A stretch of DNA of 16,476 nt, from contig MNEW01000066.1 of assembly GCA_001917895.1 (NCBI GenBank), positions 1-16,476 on the forward strand. The letters are read 5' to 3'. The notes below the pieces were generated by a model, which saw only the letters and a list, made by a program, of their open reading frames with translations, did no database searches and was not told the DNA's origin. The DNA comes from Actinobacteria bacterium 13_1_40CM_66_12. GTDB lineage: Bacteria > Chloroflexota > Dormibacteria > Dormibacterales > Dormibacteraceae. Below, piece by piece: positions 12,310 through 16,476 of the stretch (positions are counted from its first letter, which is position 1; every line of letters begins with the position of its first letter). The position numbers and the translations under genes were made by a program.

Positions 12310-13526
12310 CCTCGGCGTAAGACTCGAAGCGGCGCGCTGCGTGACGGGGCACCCATCCCCAGGCCCGCGTTCCGCCTTCGACGTATTCCGTGCGGTCGAC
12401 GCCGCCGATTCGCCGCAGCTCCGCGAGCACTCCCTCCTGTCCATATGGGACCAGGATCTCCACCGTGACGACCTCGCCTCGACTGGCGGCGTCGATGGCT
12501 TCGAGCAGAGTCGGGAATCCAGACCTGCTCAGCGCTGAGATGGCGACCGCCCCGGGGTAACGCGCGCTGATCGCCCCAACCGCGCGGCGGCGAGCGGCCG
12601 GGCCGAGCAGATCGACCTTGTTCAACGCCACCACACGCGGCTTGGTGGCGGCGTCCAGGTCACGCAGCACCTCCTCCACAGTCTCCCTCTTCGAGCGTGG
12701 CCCGGAAGGCGGCGACCAGGTCGGTAGGCAGCTTCTGGATGAAACCGACGGTGTCGGTGAGCAGAAGCCCTCGCCCTGTCGGAAGGTCGAGGCGTCGGGT
12801 CGTGGGGTCGAGAGTCGCGAAGAGCCGATGCTCTGCCTGCACACGCGAGCCGGTCAGCGCATTGAGCAGCGTCGATTTGCCCGCGTTGGTGTAGCCGACG
12901 ATCGCCGCCGTCTCCAGCTCGGCTCGCCGGCGGCCGGTACGCTGCTGGTGGCGCTGCGAACGCACCTGCTCGATCTCACGCTCGAGGTCGCGCATGCGCT
13001 TGCGAATGCGCCGGCGCTCGACCTCGATTTGCTGCTCGCCGAAACCACCGCGAGCCCCCACCCCACCTCGACGGCCGCCTACCTGGCGGTCGTAGGCATA
13101 GGCGCCGATCAACCGCGGCAGAAGATGGTGCAGGCGCGCCGCCTCCACTTGAAGCCGGCCCTCGTGCGTACGCGCGTGCTGGGCGAAGATCTCGAGGATC
13201 ACCTCGGTGCGGTCGAGCACCCGCGTCTTCAGCTCGAGTTCCAGGTTTCGCTGCTGCCGCGGGCTGAGGTCGTCGTTGCAGATGACCAGGTCGAACGCAC
13301 CTTCGAGCTTCAGGTCGCGAAGCTCCTCGACCTTGCCCATGCCGATGAAGTGAGCGGGATCGACTGCGGCGCGCCGCTGGACGTCAGTGCCGACGACCTC
13401 GGCCCCGGCTGTGCGCGTGAGGTCGGCCAGCTCCGCCATCTGGTCGCGGACCAGCTCTGGGGTCGATCCCGGCAGCAGCAGCCCGACCAGGTACGCCCTC
13501 TCTCGGGGCGGCTTCGTCGTGATCAG
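12293..13526 (-). pseudogene. hflX: HflX-type ribosome-associated GTPase, frame broken by internal deletion
   Basis: HflX binds the 50S subunit and rescues or splits stalled ribosomes. The first part (frame of 13526 to about 12687) carries the HflX N-domain (GMGKVEEL, NDDLSPRQQRNLE, HARTHEGRLQVE), G1 GYTNAGKST, and G3 DTVGF, up to AFRATLEE. The rest (about 12682 to 12293) lies in another frame and resumes at TVEEVLRDLD with G4 ALNKVDLL, G5-like ISALS and the C-domain. At the junction (12683-12686) only 4 bases separate parts that in HflX are some 20-25 residues apart (the ADLLLHVVDAS-type strand), so about 65-70 bases are missing and the frame shifts. The 5' end also lacks ATG, GTG or TTG: homology (RERAYLVGLLLPGS) starts upstream of ATG 13439, and the best-placed start is CTG 13526, overlapping the dapL stop (CTGA). 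Real decay or an assembly fault are both possible. Confidence 0.85.
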
Positions 13527-14698
13527 AGCTTGAGCTGCCTCAGCCGAGCCATCGCTTCGGCCAGACGAGCATCCGGCGCTGTGACCGAGAGCCGGAAATA
13601 GCCTTCGCCGTAGGTGCCAAACCCGACGCCGGGCGTGATGTTCACGCCGACCTGGTCGAGAACATAGCCCGCGAATCCGATCGAGTCATATCCAGGCGGC
13701 ACCGGTGCCCACACGTAAAAGGTCGCGCGCGGAGGCTTGATCGACCAACCCAGGCCGTTCATCGTTTCCGCGACCAACCGATGTCGCCGCGCATAGACCT
13801 CGCACGCGGCGAACGTCTCCGCCTCGCCACCGTTCAGCGCCTCGATCGCCGCCCACTGCACGGCCTGAAAGATGCCCGAGTCGATGTTGGTCTTGAGCTG
13901 CCCGATGAGGCCCACCAGGTCAGAACGGCCGCACACCCAGCCGATGCGCCAGCCGGTCATGTTGTAGGTCTTGGACAGAGAATGGAACTCGAGACCGACC
14001 TCCGTCGCACCCTCGATCTCGAACAGGCTGAGCGGCCGGTAGCCGTCGAAGGCGATCTCCGAATAAGGAGCGTCGTGACACAGCACGATGCCGTGCCGTC
14101 GGCAGAATTCCACCGCGCGCTCCAGAAACTCGCGCTCGGCCACGGCCGCCGTGGGGTTGTTCGGGTAGTTGAGCCACATGAGCCGCGCGCGCTCGGCGAC
14201 CGCGGGCGGGATGGCATCGAGGTCGGGGAGCCAGTGGTTCTCCAGCGTCAGCGGCATGATGTACGGCTCTGCGCCCGCCATCACCGCCCCGGTGACGTAG
14301 ACCGTGTAGCCAGGATCGGGGGCGAGCACCACGTCGCCCGGATCGACCAACGCGAGGGGCACGTGACTGATTCCATCCTTCGAGCCGAGCGTAGGCAGGA
14401 TCTCCGTCCCGGGGTCGAGGGCGACGTTGAACCGCTCGCGATACCAGTTCGCGATGGCCTCACGCAGCTCCGCGAGCCCGAAGTACGACGGATACCGGTG
14501 GTTGGACGGATCGGCCGCGGCCTCCTGCAAGACGCTGACGATGCGCTTGGGTGTCGGCAGATCCGGATCGCCGATGCCGAGCGAGATCACGTCCACACCG
14601 GCGCGCTTCTTCGCCTGCACCTTGCGGTCGATCTCCGCGAAGAGATACGGCGGGATCAGGCTCAAGCGCTGAGCGCCGGCGCTGGTCGTCTCCTTCAT
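13523..14698 (-). CDS. dapL: LL-diaminopimelate aminotransferase
   Basis: PLP-dependent fold-type I aminotransferase that makes LL-diaminopimelate from tetrahydrodipicolinate and glutamate in the short lysine and peptidoglycan precursor pathway. 391 residues, full length. Seen are ISLGIGDPDLPTP (39-51), GSKDGISH (105-112), the PNNPT element (179-183), HDAPYSE (208-214) and the PLP lysine K243 in HSLSKTYNMTGWRIG. These match DapL-type enzymes better than aspartate aminotransferases, though an alternative alanine or aspartate aminotransferase role cannot be ruled out. The ATG overlaps the miaA stop (ATGA), and its own TGA overlaps the likely hflX start, so the three form one operon. Confidence 0.88.
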   Translation of the reverse strand: MKETTSAGAQRLSLIPPYLFAEIDRKVQAKKRAGVDVISLGIGDPDLPTPKRIVSVLQEAAADPSNHRYPSYFGLAELREAIANWYRERFNVALDPGTEILPTLGSKDGISHVPLALVDPGDVVLAPDPGYTVYVTGAVMAGAEPYIMPLTLENHWLPDLDAIPPAVAERARLMWLNYPNNPTAAVAEREFLERAVEFCRRHGIVLCHDAPYSEIAFDGYRPLSLFEIEGATEVGLEFHSLSKTYNMTGWRIGWVCGRSDLVGLIGQLKTNIDSGIFQAVQWAAIEALNGGEAETFAACEVYARRHRLVAETMNGLGWSIKPPRATFYVWAPVPPGYDSIGFAGYVLDQVGVNITPGVGFGTYGEGYFRLSVTAPDARLAEAMARLRQLKL

Positions 14699-15585
14699 TC
14701 CGACTCCTTCACGTAATTGAGGATAACTGGCATCGGATCGGGCTCGATTGGAAACCAGCGCACCCGATCATCTCGCCGCCACCATCGCAGCTGCCGGCGC
14801 GCGTAGCGGCGATTGGATCTCGCCATCGCTATCGGGAGGTCCTCCAACGTCAGCTCACCCCTTATATGCGCAAGCGCATCCGCATAGCCGATGCCAGTCA
14901 ACACCGGCGCCGTCGGCGGCACGCCTGCGTCGAGCGCGGCCTGCGTCTCCGCCACGAGGCCGCGCCGCACCTGCTCTTTGCTGCGTTCTTCCAGGCGGCG
15001 ATCGATGACGTCGAGGTCGGCCACCAGCCCGATTCGTACCGCCTGCCATGGCGGCGCCGTACGCCGGCGTAGTCGACGCAGAGGCGGTCCCGCCGCCTCC
15101 AGCACCTCGATGGCTCGGATCATGCGCACCGGATTGCGCAAGTCGACGCCGGGGTCGGGGTCCAAGGCCAGCAGGCGTTCGGCCAGGCTCGCGGCATCGA
15201 GTCGTGCAAGCGCATCGCGAAGCTCGCGATTCGGCGGCACGCCGGTGAGGCTGAACCCATCGCACAGGGCGTCGACGTACAGCATCGTTCCCCCTTCGAC
15301 GATGGGGAGGCGACTCCGGGCGGCGATGTCGTCGATGGCGTCGCGAGCGCCCTGGACGTATTCCGCCGCGTTGAAAGTGGCGGCTGGATCGACGAAATCG
15401 ATCATGTGGTAGCGCACGCGTCGGCGCTGGTCGTCGCTCGGTTTGTTGGTGGCGATGTTGAGGCGCTGGTACACCTGCCGCGAGTCGGCGACGACGATCT
15501 CGCCATCCGTCTCGAGCGCGAGGTTGAATGCCAGCGCGGACTTGCCGATGCCGGTGGGGCCGACGATGACGGGAACGCGGGTTAT
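14695..15585 (-). CDS. miaA: tRNA dimethylallyltransferase
   Basis: Adds a dimethylallyl group to A37 of tRNAs that read UNN codons. Visible: P-loop VGPTGIGKSALA, DSRQVYQRLNIATNKPS, YHMIDFVDP, PIVEGGTMLYVDAL, and the C-terminal RSNRRYARRQLRWW. About 296 residues, normal size. The P-loop part lies upstream of the first ATG in the frame (15474), and no ATG, GTG or TTG exists between the in-frame stop near 15630 and there. I place the start at ATA 15585: GAGG lies 5 bases before it, and it overlaps (ATAA) the stop of a four-codon ORF (ATG 15596, reading MRRQ) that itself lies 9 bases after a TATTCT -10. miaA next to hflX is common in bacteria; here dapL sits between them. Confidence 0.9.
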   Translation of the reverse strand: MTRVPVIVGPTGIGKSALAFNLALETDGEIVVADSRQVYQRLNIATNKPSDDQRRRVRYHMIDFVDPAATFNAAEYVQGARDAIDDIAARSRLPIVEGGTMLYVDALCDGFSLTGVPPNRELRDALARLDAASLAERLLALDPDPGVDLRNPVRMIRAIEVLEAAGPPLRRLRRRTAPPWQAVRIGLVADLDVIDRRLEERSKEQVRRGLVAETQAALDAGVPPTAPVLTGIGYADALAHIRGELTLEDLPIAMARSNRRYARRQLRWWRRDDRVRWFPIEPDPMPVILNYVKESE

Positions 15586-15611
15586 TGTCGCCTCATCCGT
15601 GGTCGAGAATA
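15583..15611. promoter_or_regulatory. Divergent -10-like motifs, miaA / GT87 gene
   Basis: TATTGT on the plus strand (15583-15588) is 10 bases before a GTG at 15599, and TATTCT on the minus strand (15611-15606) is 9 bases before the ATG at 15596. No good -35 is seen for either. The two transcripts would overlap at their 5' ends. Pattern-based only. Confidence 0.35.
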
Positions 15612-15622
15612 GCCATCGCCTC

Positions 15623-16476
15623 GTGAATCATCGAACATCCAGCTCGGCACGCCCGCCTCTGTGGCTCGTCGCGTCGGTGGTCGCCGCTTTTTGGAGCGCG
15701 GCCTACGACATCCAGCAGTGGGTGACCGAGTTCGTTCGCAGCGCGGTTCACGTGGATTTCGCCACCTTCTACATCGCGGCTGAGGCCGGCATGCGGTACG
15801 GGTGGTCGAGCATGTACGACCGGGCGACGCTGCAAGCGCTCGCCACCACACATGGGCTTCCTCATGACTACATCAGCTCCGCGCAGGTGTTCGCCAATCC
15901 GCCCGCCTTCGCGTGGCTGCTGGTCCCGTTGACGGTCCTCACCATCCCCGCCGCGTACCTGGTATGGACGATCGTTTCCCTGGGCGCGCTGGTGTGGGCG
16001 TGGTACGTGGCCGCGCCCTACGCCGGTTTGGGCAAGTTGACCTTGCTGCTCGTCGCGCTGGCCATCTGGCCGGTGCTGAACGCGTTCTTCTACGGCCAGC
16101 CGTCGATGTTGATTCTCGGCCTCGTGGCCACGGCATGGTGGTTCGGCGCGAGGAACAAGCCGAATCCGATAGCGGCGGGCGTGGCGCTGGCATTGGCTTT
16201 TGCCCTCAAGCCGCAGGCGGTGTTCCTGGTTCCGATCGCGGTTCTGGTCTCTGGCCGATATCGGTTGTTCGCGAGCTGGGCCGTGAGCGGTGGCGTGATC
16301 GCACTCGTCAGCGTTGCCGCGCTTGGATCAACGGGCCTTACGAACTGGTGGCATGCGCTCAACTACCTGCAATCAAACAGCACCCACTCGCACGTAACCA
16401 TCGCCTATGTCTTCGGCCAGGGCCCCGTGGCATATGCCCTCGAGGGCCTGCAGGGTGTGGCCGCGCTCGTGATCGC
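15623..16476 (+). CDS. GT87-like (DUF2029) integral membrane glycosyltransferase, partial
   Basis: Open to the right edge; about 284 residues visible. Multi-spanning membrane protein with GT-C/GT87 features: a first helix (LWLVASVVAAFWSAAY) followed by an acidic exported loop VDFATFYIAAEAGMRYG, then SSMYDRATLQAL, the loop FANPPAFAWLLVPLTVL, and further helices including LTLLLVALAIWPVLNAFFYG, QPSMLILGLVATAWWFG, and ALAFALKPQAVFLVPIAVL. Family members use polyprenyl-phosphate mannose or a similar lipid donor to glycosylate cell-envelope glycans; the Asp in VDF is at the expected catalytic position. The start is uncertain: GTG 15623 gives a compact N-terminus (VNHRTSSSARPP), while GTG 15599 is in frame and better placed after TATTGT. 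Divergent from miaA. Confidence 0.85.
   Translation, partial: MNHRTSSSARPPLWLVASVVAAFWSAAYDIQQWVTEFVRSAVHVDFATFYIAAEAGMRYGWSSMYDRATLQALATTHGLPHDYISSAQVFANPPAFAWLLVPLTVLTIPAAYLVWTIVSLGALVWAWYVAAPYAGLGKLTLLLVALAIWPVLNAFFYGQPSMLILGLVATAWWFGARNKPNPIAAGVALALAFALKPQAVFLVPIAVLVSGRYRLFASWAVSGGVIALVSVAALGSTGLTNWWHALNYLQSNSTHSHVTIAYVFGQGPVAYALEGLQGVAALVI

Noticed and set aside
11452..12444. Minus-strand open frame over lexA
   Set aside because: Covers the lexA coding region and its SOS boxes in antisense; LexA itself is certain.
13283..13296. CGAACGCACCTTCG as a further LexA box
   Set aside because: Breaks the GTTCG half-site and lies inside the hflX coding region, far from any promoter.
12618..14716. 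Two long plus-strand frames over hflX and dapL
   Set aside because: Antisense shadows of clear minus-strand genes; no start signals or motifs.

Overview
The window is a dense, GC-rich (roughly 65%) bacterial chromosome segment with no phage, insertion-sequence, CRISPR, rRNA or tRNA signature that I could see. The housekeeping set includes a Gram-positive-type LexA with CGAAC-N4-GTTCG boxes, a YneA-like LysM protein divergent from lexA, DapL-type lysine/diaminopimelate synthesis, type II PyrF, and a LOR/SDH-like (TIGR00300) protein. With several likely leaderless starts (TANNNT motifs a few bases before ATG or GTG), this points to a Terrabacteria lineage such as Chloroflexota, Dormibacterota or deep Actinobacteriota. 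The lineage is an inference and cannot be settled from this sequence alone.

Layout. Positions 1-3094 (minus): nadE, then lpd, which is cut by the left edge. Positions 3126-5984 (plus): a tightly overlapping run of pyrF, a TIGR00300 enzyme, a 51-residue lysine-rich protein, and two half-size TauE/SafE-type membrane proteins. Positions 6035-7913 (plus): an acyl-CoA dehydrogenase with a probable operator in its promoter, followed by an overlapping TetR regulator. Positions 7849-8927 (minus): a signal-anchored protein of unknown function and a DinB-like ORF without a normal start. Positions 8993-10416 (plus): a novel 3-TM protein with a His/Cys-containing exported domain, and an overlapping SAM methyltransferase. 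Positions 10424-10829 (plus): a small helical protein of unknown function whose promoter carries a perfect LexA box. Positions 10987-11560 (minus): YneA-like LysM protein and a glutaredoxin-like protein. Position 11695 onward (plus): lexA. Positions 12293-15585 (minus): operon miaA-dapL-hflX, in which hflX has a frame-shifting internal deletion. From 15623 (plus): a GT87-like membrane mannosyltransferase cut by the right edge.

Most interesting signals: (1) a compact SOS module of three LexA boxes controlling lexA, a cell-division suppressor candidate with a glutaredoxin-like partner, and an undescribed 121-residue protein; (2) several genes whose homology begins where no ATG, GTG or TTG exists, but where ATA or CTG overlaps an upstream stop codon (ATAG, ATAA, CTGA); (3) a TauE/SafE transporter split into two coupled four-helix halves; (4) broken or anomalous reading frames in hflX and pyrF. 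Points 2 and 4 could be real biology or draft-assembly errors; read-level checking would separate these.
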